Source: an uncultured bacterium (GTDB lineage Bacteria > Bacteroidota > Bacteroidia > CAILMK01). Taken from it: 64,000 nt of DNA. The position numbers and the translations under genes were made by a program. Every line of letters begins with the position of its first letter. Positions within the stretch are counted from its first letter, which is position 1. Location: the NCBI GenBank assembly GCA_903829945.1, contig CAIKRV010000078.1:44402-108401 (forward strand). The letters run 5' to 3'. Shown here in pieces: positions 18,736-27,153 of this stretch. Below the pieces are notes generated by a model. That model had not been told where the DNA came from. It did no database searches and saw only the letters and a program-made list of their open reading frames with translations.

Positions 18736-18753
18736 CTCAAATTTTTGAGCAAA
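18732..18753 (+). promoter_or_regulatory. Perfect 10-bp inverted repeat abutting the DUF47 start codon
   Basis: TTTGCTCAAA (18732-18741) and TTTGAGCAAA (18744-18753) are perfect reverse complements with a 2-nt spacer, ending at the base before the ATG. The repeat includes the TTTG of the -7 element. It could be an operator at the promoter. It would only be partly present in RNA starting near 18742, so a role in DNA binding is more likely than an RNA hairpin, unless transcription starts upstream. Confidence 0.6.
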
Positions 18754-19401
18754 ATGAATATTAATAAGATTTTACAAGTCCTCGTTCCAAAGGATCACAA
18801 GTTTATTCCAATGTTGTCTGCAGCAACAGCTAATCTGCAATTAATGTCTAAAAAACTTATTGAAACTTTAAGTGAAGGTGATTGGGATAAGCGTAGAGCA
18901 TTAATTAATGAAATAGAGCAACTTGAAAAGAAAGGAGATGAATTAACCCACAAAATTTTTCATTCTTTAAGTGCCAGTTTTATTACTCCATTTGATAGAG
19001 AAGATATTCATTTATTAGCATCAGAAATAGATAATGTAGCAGATTACATTCATGGTACTGCTAAGAGATTATATATTTACAAAATTCAAAATATTCATGA
19101 TTCCATGCTAAAAATGGCTGATTTAATTCAAGCTGCGGTTGAAGAATTAAATAAAGCTATTTTATCTATTAAGGACATGAATGACCCTCAACAAGTAAGA
19201 GAATCCTGCACGCGAATACATGCTATTGAAACCCATGCTGATGATATTTATGATATGGCTATATCCCAACTTTTTGAAAAGGAAACAAATGCCATTGAGG
19301 TAATTAAAGTACGTGAAGTATGGTTGGTATTAGAAAAGGCAGTAGACAAATGTGAGGATGCCGCAGATGTATTGATGTCCATACTTGTTAAAAACAGTTA
19401 A
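18754..19401 (+). CDS. DUF47 / PhoU-like phosphate transport regulator
   Basis: 215 aa from the ATG at 18754. A TTG at 18733 would put seven residues inside the inverted repeat and is rejected. The protein is all-helical, with PhoU-like metal-site repeats: EIEQLEKKGDELTHKIFHSL, then EIDNVADYIHG and AIETHADDIYDMA, and finally AVDKCEDAADVL. DUF47 proteins are cytosolic and are almost always encoded next to PiT transporters, whose activity they are thought to modulate. Here the PiT gene begins 8 bp downstream, which supports that role. It heads the second phosphate operon. Confidence 0.92.
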   Translation: MNINKILQVLVPKDHKFIPMLSAATANLQLMSKKLIETLSEGDWDKRRALINEIEQLEKKGDELTHKIFHSLSASFITPFDREDIHLLASEIDNVADYIHGTAKRLYIYKIQNIHDSMLKMADLIQAAVEELNKAILSIKDMNDPQQVRESCTRIHAIETHADDIYDMAISQLFEKETNAIEVIKVREVWLVLEKAVDKCEDAADVLMSILVKNS

Positions 19402-19409
19402 TTATTAGT

Positions 19410-20453
19410 ATGTTAATTTTAGTTTTTATCACCATATTGTCAGCATTAATATTCGATTTTGTAAATGGAATGAATGATGCTGCAAATTCAATTGCTACAA
19501 TTGTATCCACACGTATTTTATCACCTAGATGGGCAGTAGTTTGGGCAGCAACCTTTAATTTTATTGCCATTTTTATTTTCGGCACACCGGTGGCAAAAAC
19601 TATTGGAAAAGGAATTATTGAAGCAGATATAATTTCAGTTCAATTAGTTTTTTCAGCTTTATTAGGTGCAATAATTTGGGCTTACTTTTTCTGTGCTAGA
19701 ATGGGTATTCCTGTTAGTTCCTCACATTCATTAATTGGAGGGCTATTAGGTGCTGCAATTATGAAAAGCGGTATTCAAGGTCTGGTATTGGGGAAGGGCC
19801 TTGCAGGCTTTTTTGCAAGTAAAATATTTATTACTATTTTATTTATTGTTCTTGCTCCAGTCATGGGATTAATATTAGGGTATTTTATGATGGTCCTCAT
19901 GCTATGGTTTGCTCGAAAATCTCATCCGGGTAAAGTGGATAATATATATCGAGTTGGTCAATTACTTTCTTCCGCCTGTTTTAGTATTGGGCATGGTGGA
20001 AATGATGCTCAAAAAACGATGGGTATTATTGCCATGCTTTTATATACTTCAAGAAATATCCCTTTTGTTCACCAGTATTTATATAATTATAATGAAGTAA
20101 TTGTTCCTTTTTGGGTTGAATTATTAGCATTGTCAGTTATTTCTTTAGGAACACTTTCCGGAGGCATGAAAATTATTAAAACAATGGGGGTTAAACTTAC
20201 CCATTTAAAACCTATTGGTGGTTTTAGTGCTGAAACTGCAGGGGCAATTACTTTATTTAGTGCAACTGCATTAGGTATTCCGGTTAGCACTACACAAACT
20301 ATTGCAGGGGCAATAATGGGTGTGGGAACAACGCGTAGATTTTCAGCGGTGCGATGGGGAATTGCAGGTAATATTGTAATTACTTGGATTCTTACCATTC
20401 CCGCCTCAGCAATTATCAGTGCAATTGTTTATTTAGTTGTTTCTCAATTTTGA
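19410..20453 (+). CDS. pit: Inorganic phosphate transporter, PiT family
   Basis: 347 aa with about ten membrane helices. The two PiT signature repeats are visible: FVNGMNDAANSIATIVSTR in the first half and GHGGNDAQKTMGIIA in the second, with the paired helices MGIPVSSSHSLIGGLLGA and LGIPVSTTQTIAGAIMG. It takes up metal-phosphate or phosphate, driven by protons or sodium, with lower affinity than Pst. The gene sits between DUF47 and pstS2 in one run of same-strand genes (gaps of 8 and 22 bp). Co-transcription of low- and high-affinity systems is therefore likely. Confidence 0.95.
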   Translation: MLILVFITILSALIFDFVNGMNDAANSIATIVSTRILSPRWAVVWAATFNFIAIFIFGTPVAKTIGKGIIEADIISVQLVFSALLGAIIWAYFFCARMGIPVSSSHSLIGGLLGAAIMKSGIQGLVLGKGLAGFFASKIFITILFIVLAPVMGLILGYFMMVLMLWFARKSHPGKVDNIYRVGQLLSSACFSIGHGGNDAQKTMGIIAMLLYTSRNIPFVHQYLYNYNEVIVPFWVELLALSVISLGTLSGGMKIIKTMGVKLTHLKPIGGFSAETAGAITLFSATALGIPVSTTQTIAGAIMGVGTTRRFSAVRWGIAGNIVITWILTIPASAIISAIVYLVVSQF

Positions 20454-20475
20454 TTAAAAACTTAATAATTCCGTA

Positions 20476-21339
20476 ATGAAAGCAGTTGTTTATTCGTTCA
20501 TCTTTGTAGTATTACTTTCTTCTTGTTCCGATTCTTCAGTTACCTCTGATAATCAAGGAAATATTAAGAGTAAAACTAAGCAACTCAATATTAAGGGAAG
20601 CGACACTGAATTACCTTTAACGCAGAATGAAATTGAAGGATTTCTTAAATTAAATCCAAATGCGTCTATTAGCCTTACCGGCGGAGGTTCTTCAGTAGGA
20701 ATTACTGCACTAATTGAAGGTAATACTGATATTGCAATGGCTTCAAGAAATTTAACTTCGGATGAAAACAGTAAGCTGGGCAATAAAATGCAACATATTG
20801 TAAAAGCAACTATTGCCTATGATGCTTTGGCCATAATAGTTAATCCTTCAAATCCAATAAATCGGATGACAAAGGAGCAATTGCAAAATATATATTTAGG
20901 TAAAGTAGAGAATTGGAAAGAGATGGGAGGAATTGATCATAAATTAAGTGCGCTTGGTAGAGAACAAAGTTCGGGTTCTTATGCTTTCTTTAAGGACCAT
21001 ATCTTAGATGGAAAAAGTTATATAAATACTATGCCACAAATGTCATCAAATGGTCAAATTGTTGAATCAATTGAACAATCTCCTAATGCTATAGGATATG
21101 TTGGTATAGGATACGTAACTTCCAAAGTTAAAGCTTTGGCTATTTCGTTTGATGGAGGTAAAACATTTATTAATCCAACCATGGATAAGGTTAAAAATGG
21201 AGCTTATAAAATTGCCAGACCACTTTATTATATTTACAGCACAGATACAAAAGCAAAGGTTGAACCGTTTTTAAATTTTGTACTTTCAGATTCCGGGCAA
21301 AAAATAGTGGAAAGTACCGGTTTTATAAAAACAAATTAA
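20476..21339 (+). CDS. pstS: Phosphate-binding lipoprotein PstS (second copy)
   Basis: 287 aa. The signal sequence ends in the lipobox VLLSSC, so this copy is lipid-anchored, unlike the soluble PstS at 17659. Phosphate-site motifs are IKGSDTELPL, SLTGGGSSVGI and REQSSGSYAFF, followed by AIGYVGIGYV. It heads the canonical pstSCAB-phoU order and probably supplies phosphate directly to PstCA. A single 7+4+7 repeat (CTTAATA-ATTC-CGTAATG, 20461-20478) overlaps its start codon. This could be a chance match, or an internal regulatory site. Confidence 0.93.
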   Translation: MKAVVYSFIFVVLLSSCSDSSVTSDNQGNIKSKTKQLNIKGSDTELPLTQNEIEGFLKLNPNASISLTGGGSSVGITALIEGNTDIAMASRNLTSDENSKLGNKMQHIVKATIAYDALAIIVNPSNPINRMTKEQLQNIYLGKVENWKEMGGIDHKLSALGREQSSGSYAFFKDHILDGKSYINTMPQMSSNGQIVESIEQSPNAIGYVGIGYVTSKVKALAISFDGGKTFINPTMDKVKNGAYKIARPLYYIYSTDTKAKVEPFLNFVLSDSGQKIVESTGFIKTN

Positions 21340-21357
21340 TTTGGAATTGATAAGGTA

Positions 21358-22554
21358 ATGCGCCGCACACGAAAAATAATTGAAAAAATAGTAGAAGGTA
21401 TATTTGCGCTTAGCGGTGCAATTACAAGTATCACCGTTTTATTAATTATAGTTTTCTTATTTCAAGAAGGATTATCGATTTTCAATCAAAAACCTGTAGA
21501 GGAAAATTCTATCTTGGCTGTTCATCCAAATAATCCTGTTTCAAAGTTGAGCGGTCTTCAAATTAAAGATATTTTCGATCAAAAAATTACCAATTGGAAG
21601 GAACTTGGTGGAAATAATGATACCATTAAATTGTTTAGATTAGATGAGGCTGGCAGTCTTTTTAACGAAGAACAAATGGGTTCCAATTTTGAGAGATTAC
21701 CACATTGTATAGATTCATATTTAGTAAAAACACCTGGAATACTTTTATTCTTTAATAATCGATATATTTCTAAAGATTTTAGAGGTAAAAAGATTGAAAT
21801 TGAAAATGTAAATCCTTATAGTTTTCTTTTAGGCAAACAATGGTTTCCAACTGCGCAACCTGTGGCACAATTGGGCGTATTACCATTAATATTGGGTACC
21901 ATTTGGGTTACTTTAGGTGCTATTTTATTTGCTTTGCCATTTGGCTTGGCAACTGCTATATTTATGGCAGAAATTGCTAATCATAGAATTAGAAATATTT
22001 TGAAACCTGTTGTAGAATTATTGGCCGGTATTCCATCAGTAGTTTATGGTTTTTTTGGTTTAATTATTATTGTACCAGCGGTTCAAAAAGTATTTAACCT
22101 ACCTGTAGGTGAAAGTGGATTAGCAGGCAGTATAGTATTAGGAATTATGGCTTTGCCAACTATTATTACCATTTCTGAAGATGCACTAAGAACAACCCCA
22201 AGAGCCTTAAAGGAGGCAAGTTTAGCCTTAGGTGCTACCCATTGGCAAACTATTAGAAGGGTAGTTTTGCCATTTGCTTCATCCGGTATTACAGCAGGAA
22301 TAATTTTAGGCATTGGTCGCGCAATTGGTGAGACTATGGCCGTCCTAATGGTAACAGGAAATGCTGCCGTTATACCACATAGTTATTTTGAACCTTTACG
22401 TACTATCCCGGCTACCATTGCTGCAGAATTGGGTGAAGCAGCCTACGGAGGTTTGCATTTTAAAGCATTGTTTGCACTAGGATGTATCTTATTTATAATG
22501 ACGTTTATTGTCAATTTAGTATTCCAGTTTATTGCAAAAAAGAAGAAATATTAG
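21358..22554 (+). CDS. pstC: Phosphate ABC transporter permease PstC with a PstS-like inserted segment
   Basis: 398 aa, about 80 longer than E. coli PstC. The first membrane helix is near 16-36 and the transport core starts near 175. The permease signature region includes VVELLAGIPSVVYGFFGL and EASLALGATHWQTIRRVVLP, which contacts PstB. Residues about 50-160, between helix 1 and helix 2 and therefore periplasmic, contain NPVSKL, DIF and KITNWKE in the same order as PstS. By hand count 19 of 27 residues (59-85) are identical to PstS1 residues 113-139 without a gap. The phosphate-binding RESSSGTY of PstS is replaced by RLDEAGSL, so this part probably does not bind phosphate in the same way. It could dock or sense PstS. 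Confidence 0.95.
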   Translation: MRRTRKIIEKIVEGIFALSGAITSITVLLIIVFLFQEGLSIFNQKPVEENSILAVHPNNPVSKLSGLQIKDIFDQKITNWKELGGNNDTIKLFRLDEAGSLFNEEQMGSNFERLPHCIDSYLVKTPGILLFFNNRYISKDFRGKKIEIENVNPYSFLLGKQWFPTAQPVAQLGVLPLILGTIWVTLGAILFALPFGLATAIFMAEIANHRIRNILKPVVELLAGIPSVVYGFFGLIIIVPAVQKVFNLPVGESGLAGSIVLGIMALPTIITISEDALRTTPRALKEASLALGATHWQTIRRVVLPFASSGITAGIILGIGRAIGETMAVLMVTGNAAVIPHSYFEPLRTIPATIAAELGEAAYGGLHFKALFALGCILFIMTFIVNLVFQFIAKKKKY

Positions 22555-22567
22555 ATTTTAATTTGAG

Positions 22568-23449
22568 ATGACAACAGATAAAGCACATAAAATACTTAAA
22601 AGGAAAAAGCTAAGCCAAAGTATAGCATTTTCTATATTTGCGCTTATTACTGCTGTAGTAGTTCTTATTTTATTAGGTATATTGTATTTTATTTTTGTAC
22701 GAGGTTTTCCTGCGTTGAGTTGGAAATTTCTAACTACTATGCCTACCGATGGTATGACGGATGGAGGTATTTATCCTGCAATTATTGGTACCTTTTGTTT
22801 AATAGGAGGAAGTATGCTTTTTGCATTTCCAATAGGGGTTTTGTCCGGTATTTATTTAAATGAATATTTATTGGATGGAAAACTTAAAAACTTCATCAAT
22901 ATGATGACCAATAACCTAGCCGGTGTACCATCGATTGTATTTGGTTTATTTGGAATGGCCTTATTCGTAAACAAATTGAAATTTGGTGATTCTATTTTGG
23001 CAGGTTCACTAACCCTTGGCTTATTGGCATTGCCGGTAATTATTCGCACCACTGAAGAAGCATTAAAATCAGTGGATGATGCATTTAGAATTGCTAGTTA
23101 TGCATTGGGAGCAAGTAAATTGCAAACCATTAGAAAAGTGGTTTTACCTATTGCCTTCCCGAATATTCTAACCGGCTTAATTTTATCTATAGGACGTGTA
23201 TCCGGTGAAACAGCACCAATTTTATTTACGGTGGCTGCTTATTTCTTACCAAAATTGCCGCACAGCATTTATGATCAGGTCATGGCCCTACCTTATCATT
23301 TATATGTAATTTGCACAAGTGGCACTAATATTGAGGCTTCTCGGAAAATGGCATATGGTACTGCATTAGTCTTAATTTTGATTGTGTTAATTTCAAATAT
23401 TTTGGCAGGAATCATACGAAATTATTATCATAAAAAGAATAAAATATAA
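22568..23449 (+). CDS. pstA: Phosphate ABC transporter permease PstA
   Basis: 293 aa with six membrane helices. The permease motif is [17 protein letters not shown] and the PstB-coupling EAA loop is [21 protein letters not shown], followed by [18 protein letters not shown]. It pairs with PstC to form the channel of the high-affinity phosphate importer. Unlike PstC here, its N-terminal periplasmic loop is short and carries no PstS-like part. It starts 13 bp after pstC. Confidence 0.96.
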   Translation: MTTDKAHKILKRKKLSQSIAFSIFALITAVVVLILLGILYFIFVRGFPALSWKFLTTMPTDGMTDGGIYPAIIGTFCLIGGSMLFAFPIGVLSGIYLNEYLLDGKLKNFINMMTNNLAGVPSIVFGLFGMALFVNKLKFGDSILAGSLTLGLLALPVIIRTTEEALKSVDDAFRIASYALGASKLQTIRKVVLPIAFPNILTGLILSIGRVSGETAPILFTVAAYFLPKLPHSIYDQVMALPYHLYVICTSGTNIEASRKMAYGTALVLILIVLISNILAGIIRNYYHKKNKI

Positions 23450-23466
23450 TTAGCAAAATTTACCGT

Positions 23467-24219
23467 ATGGCTAAATTATCAGCAAATAAAGTAAACTTGT
23501 ATTATGGTGATCACCATGCTCTCAAAGATGTGAGCCTTGCAATGGATCATAATACAATAACAGCATTCATTGGACCATCCGGTTGTGGTAAATCCACCTT
23601 CCTTCGTTTATTTAATAGAATGAATGATTTGATTCCGCATGTAAAAATTGAAGGTGAAATAATTGTAGATGGCGAAGATATTTATTCTAAGCAAGTATCT
23701 GTGGATTTATTGAGGAAAAATATTGGTATGGTATTTCAAAAACCGAACCCGTTTCCTAAATCTATTTTTGAAAATGTTGCTTATGGTTTACGTGTTAACG
23801 GAATTTCCGATAAGAATTTTATCATTGAACGCGTAGAAACATCCTTAAAACAAGCTTCCTTATGGGAAGAAGTTAAAGATAAGTTAAAAAAATCTGCTTT
23901 TGAATTAAGTGGAGGTCAACAACAACGTTTGTGTATAGCACGTGCATTGGCTATTGAACCATCAGTGGTATTGATGGATGAACCTACTTCTGCATTGGAT
24001 CCATTGGCTACTCACAAAATTGAAGAATTGGTATTTAACTTAAAGGAGGATTATACCATTGTTATTGTAACACATAATATGCAGCAGGCTGCACGTGTGA
24101 GTGATAAGACTGCATTTTTTTATCTTGGAGAATTAATAGAATACGACGATACCAATAATATATTTACAAAACCTAAGGAAATTACTACCCAAAATTATAT
24201 CACGGGCAGATTTGGTTAA
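23467..24219 (+). CDS. pstB: Phosphate ABC transporter ATP-binding protein PstB
   Basis: 250 aa, typical for PstB. Walker A is GPSGCGKST (36-44), the ABC signature is [15 protein letters not shown], Walker B is [12 protein letters not shown], and the switch histidine is in [15 protein letters not shown]. It hydrolyses ATP to power PstCA-mediated phosphate import. The motif [21 protein letters not shown] is characteristic of PstB among ABC ATPases. It lies 17 bp after pstA and 47 bp before phoU. Confidence 0.97.
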   Translation: MAKLSANKVNLYYGDHHALKDVSLAMDHNTITAFIGPSGCGKSTFLRLFNRMNDLIPHVKIEGEIIVDGEDIYSKQVSVDLLRKNIGMVFQKPNPFPKSIFENVAYGLRVNGISDKNFIIERVETSLKQASLWEEVKDKLKKSAFELSGGQQQRLCIARALAIEPSVVLMDEPTSALDPLATHKIEELVFNLKEDYTIVIVTHNMQQAARVSDKTAFFYLGELIEYDDTNNIFTKPKEITTQNYITGRFG

Positions 24220-24266
24220 TATACTGAGACCTTGGTTTTATTTTTTAACGATTAATATTTTTTATC

Positions 24267-24935
24267 ATGACGCATCTTGAATCAGAATTAAAAAAAATAA
24301 AGGATTCCACGCTGGAAATGATGCATATTGTGCGTACCCAGCTAAGTAAAGGGAAAGAGGCTTTAATGACTTCCAACAAAGAATTAGCTTTGGAGGTTAT
24401 GCACAATGAAAAACGAGTGAATGGCTATGAATTATTAATAGATAATAGTTGTGAAAACGTTATAGCATGTTTTAGTCCGGTGGCTATAGATTTGCGTTTT
24501 GTTTTGGCAACATTAAAAATCAATTATCATTTAGAGCGTATAGGGGATAATGCTGATGGAATTGCACGAAATGTTATTGATATTAAGGAGCAATGGAATG
24601 ATGAATTACTACGCAAATTGGAATTGGTAAAATCATTTGAAATTGCTGATGAAATGTTGGGTTATGTTTTGGACTCGTATGAAAATGAAGATACGAGTAT
24701 GGCAAGAAAAGTATTTGAAAAGGATAAGTTTATTGATCATATAACTGATAATGCCCTTACCACTATTTCAGAATATATAAAAGCAAATCATTCCAACGTT
24801 AATCAAGATTTATATTTACTTTTATTACATCGAAAATTAGAGCGTGTAGGAGATTTGGTTAAAAATATTGCTGAGGAAATTATCTTTTTTGTGGAAGCCA
24901 AAGTGTTAAAGCATAAAAAGGGACTAGAAGGATAA
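24267..24935 (+). CDS. phoU: Phosphate signalling protein PhoU
   Basis: 222 aa, two PhoU repeats of three helices. The metal-binding signatures are RIGDNADGIARNV in the first and RVGDLVKNIAEEI in the second. PhoU connects the Pst transporter to the PhoR/PhoB sensor pair and represses the regulon when phosphate is plentiful. Neither phoR nor phoB is in this window. It is the last gene of the pst operon, followed by a terminator-like hairpin. Confidence 0.94.
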   Translation: MTHLESELKKIKDSTLEMMHIVRTQLSKGKEALMTSNKELALEVMHNEKRVNGYELLIDNSCENVIACFSPVAIDLRFVLATLKINYHLERIGDNADGIARNVIDIKEQWNDELLRKLELVKSFEIADEMLGYVLDSYENEDTSMARKVFEKDKFIDHITDNALTTISEYIKANHSNVNQDLYLLLLHRKLERVGDLVKNIAEEIIFFVEAKVLKHKKGLEG

Positions 24936-24958
24936 ATTAATTTTGAAGAATTGTATAT

Positions 24959-24985
24959 AAAGCGACTGAAGAGGTCGCTTTTTTT
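24959..24985 (+). terminator. Intrinsic terminator after phoU
   Basis: An 8-bp perfect stem (24959-24966 with 24974-24981, AAAGCGAC arm) with a 7-nt loop is followed by a run of T residues to 24985. It ends the phosphate operon. The remaining spacer to 25158 is AT-rich and shows nothing else I can support. Confidence 0.8.
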
Positions 24986-25158
24986 GTTCCTATTTGTTGG
25001 GTGATTCTGGCGCCTAAAGCGTTTTATCCCCTTTTTGCTTTATAATCTTTCATTCACCGACAGAATTCCGGTATTTACCGCCTTTCTCATTTTATCAACC
25101 TTTATTAGCTTGTGCATTCATTAAATTGTAGTGAAGTTTGTATTCATAAATCAATATT

Positions 25159-25281
25159 ATGAAAAATAATTTTTCTTCAAACGTTGCCAGAACAGCTATA
25201 TTTGAATATTACCTAACAGAATGGTTGGACAATATAACTTTTGATTTAAGTTTTTTTAACTTACTAAATAATATAATCTAA
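25159..25281 (+). CDS. Candidate 40-codon small ORF overlapping the LiaF-like start
   Basis: An ATG at 25159 opens 40 codons that end with TAA overlapping the downstream ATG (TAATG at 25279-25283). The peptide begins MKNNFSSNVARTAIFEYYLT and ends with a mildly hydrophobic part rich in F, L, N and I. It has no recognisable family and no Shine-Dalgarno sequence. The exact stop/start overlap is what one expects of a translationally coupled leader peptide, but chance is possible in AT-rich DNA. Conservation in relatives would decide. Confidence 0.3.
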   Translation: MKNNFSSNVARTAIFEYYLTEWLDNITFDLSFFNLLNNII

Positions 25282-26099
25282 TGGAAAAAATGGAACATTC
25301 AGAAGATGAATACAAACCGAAAAACAGAGGTGGGAGAGTCCTTGCCGGAATGATTGTGGTCTTTGTAGGTATTGTATTTTTACTCAGACAGGTTGGATAT
25401 TTTTTTCCGGAATGGTTGTTCACTTGGCCAATGATTTTAATTGCCATAGGTGTTTATTCCGGAGCTCAACATTCATTTCGAAGTCGCGGATGGTTAATAA
25501 TTGTAGGCATAGGACTAATATTTCTAGCACCTGATATTATGCCGGGAATTAATTTGTGGCGATACACTGTCCCGGCTATTATCATATTTGTCGGTATTAT
25601 GATCATTCTTGGAAGCAATCGCAAAAAATGGAAAAAGGATTCATGGTTTAGAAACGAATATAATGACCAGTGGAAAGAAAATTATAAAGATAAATGGAAG
25701 GATTCTTGGAAGGGTTACGCGAGTCAAGGCATAAATTCTACAGAAGGAACGCCAAGTCATGACGATTATATTGATATAGTTTCCATATTTGGGGGTGTGC
25801 ACAAACAAATTGTTTCCAAAACATTTAGGGGCGGTGATGTAGTAAATATTTTTGGAGGCAGTGAGCTCAATTTTATGCAGGCAGATATTCAGGGAAACGT
25901 TTATTTGGAAACTACGCAAGTTTTTGGCGGCGCAAAAATAATAGTACCACGACATTGGAAAGTGGTATCCAATGTAAATGCTATATTTGGTGGCACGGAT
26001 GATAAACGAATGATTCAAAATACTGAACAGGATCCCAATAAAGTACTGATTATAGAAGGCGTTTCGATATTCGGCGGCTTAGAGATTATTTGCTATTAA
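25281..26099 (+). CDS. LiaF-like membrane protein (DUF5668 plus LiaF C-terminal domain)
   Basis: 272 aa. Four membrane helices occupy about residues 18-110 (RVLAGMIVVFVGIVFLLRQVGYFF, then WPMILIAIGVY, LIIVGIGLIFLAPDIMPG and TVPAIIIFVGIMIILG). A charged, tryptophan-rich linker (KKWKKD ... KDKWKDSWKG) leads to a C-terminal parallel beta domain with repeated IFGG turns (SIFGGV, NIFGGS, VFGGAK, AIFGGT, SIFGGL). This is the arrangement of LiaF/YvqF-type regulators, which modulate envelope-stress kinases. The neighbouring LytS-like kinase and LytTR regulator begin 13 bp later, so a three-gene membrane-sensing unit is likely. Confidence 0.85.
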   Translation: MEKMEHSEDEYKPKNRGGRVLAGMIVVFVGIVFLLRQVGYFFPEWLFTWPMILIAIGVYSGAQHSFRSRGWLIIVGIGLIFLAPDIMPGINLWRYTVPAIIIFVGIMIILGSNRKKWKKDSWFRNEYNDQWKENYKDKWKDSWKGYASQGINSTEGTPSHDDYIDIVSIFGGVHKQIVSKTFRGGDVVNIFGGSELNFMQADIQGNVYLETTQVFGGAKIIVPRHWKVVSNVNAIFGGTDDKRMIQNTEQDPNKVLIIEGVSIFGGLEIICY

Positions 26100-26112
26100 A
26101 ATAAATATATTC

Positions 26113-27153
26113 TTGGCATCAACACCTTTATCGAATAGAAGTTTTTTGACTGCATGGCTACTAAGCTTAGCAGTTTGGTGCATTTTTCATGCATGGGTGA
26201 TAAACCTAGCCGGATTTGATTGGGGAGTTTCGTTTCTGGATAGTATTATAAATAATGTAATATTATCTGTCATGTGCCTCACGGTAAGTAATAATTTAAA
26301 ATACTATCGTCCCGGAAAATCGCGATATGCGTATCTTTTAGTATGGTGTTTAGCAATTTCAATTGTATGGCTTTTTATTTCGTTCAGCCTAATGAATCTT
26401 GTAATAACAAATAATGTAGCCTATTTAAATTTTCTTATCAACACCCTTGTGGTACGATTTGGCACAGGAGTGCTTATAACAGGGTGTATAGCGATGTTGA
26501 GCTGGATGTGGTACAATTTGCAGGAGCAACAAGATTATGAGCATAGACGTGCCGAAGCGCTGAAACTGGCTCGTGATGCCGAACTTTATAAACTTCGACA
26601 GCAGTTTAATCCGCATTTTATTTTTAATAGTTTAAATTCTATAAGTGCATTGTCCGGAAGCGCCCCTGAAAAGGCTAGATATATGATTCAACAATTATCT
26701 GATTTTCTTCGTGGTTCAATAAAAAAGGAAGAAGATGTTTTTATTACTTTGGAAGAAGAACTCTTGCATTTGAATTTATATTTGGAAATTGAAAAAGTTC
26801 GATTTGGACATAGATTAAATAGCATTATTAATGTTCATGAAGATACTAAGGACTGTTTAATTCCTGCTCTAATTTTGCAACCATTGGTAGAAAATGCAAT
26901 TAAATTTGGATTGTATGGTACCACAAATAAGGTTGAAATTTTAATAAAAGCAAACATTGAAAACAGTGTCCTTAGTATTCAAATTACAAATCCTTATGAA
27001 GAAGATTCATCTAGTAATATCAAAGGTACAGGCTTTGGTTTAAGTGCTACTAAACGAAGATTATTTTTGCTATATGGTAGTGCAGCTGCCTTGGAAAGCG
27101 TAAAGGAAGAAAATAAATTTATGACCAGTTTGAAATTGCCCTCAAATAAATGA
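26113..27153 (+). CDS. LytS-family sensor histidine kinase
   Basis: 346 aa, starting at a TTG at 26113; no ATG gives the complete first membrane helix. Four membrane helices span about 10-130. A short coiled coil (about 135-155) leads to the His_kinase motif LRQQFNPHFIFNSLNSISAL, in which the histidine after NP is the phosphorylation site. The ATP-binding part carries PALILQPLVENAIKFGLYG and GTGFGLSATKRRL. It should autophosphorylate and pass phosphate to the LytTR regulator, whose start overlaps its stop by 4 bp. The signal is unknown; the upstream LiaF-like protein is a plausible modulator. Confidence 0.9.
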   Translation: MASTPLSNRSFLTAWLLSLAVWCIFHAWVINLAGFDWGVSFLDSIINNVILSVMCLTVSNNLKYYRPGKSRYAYLLVWCLAISIVWLFISFSLMNLVITNNVAYLNFLINTLVVRFGTGVLITGCIAMLSWMWYNLQEQQDYEHRRAEALKLARDAELYKLRQQFNPHFIFNSLNSISALSGSAPEKARYMIQQLSDFLRGSIKKEEDVFITLEEELLHLNLYLEIEKVRFGHRLNSIINVHEDTKDCLIPALILQPLVENAIKFGLYGTTNKVEILIKANIENSVLSIQITNPYEEDSSSNIKGTGFGLSATKRRLFLLYGSAAALESVKEENKFMTSLKLPSNK

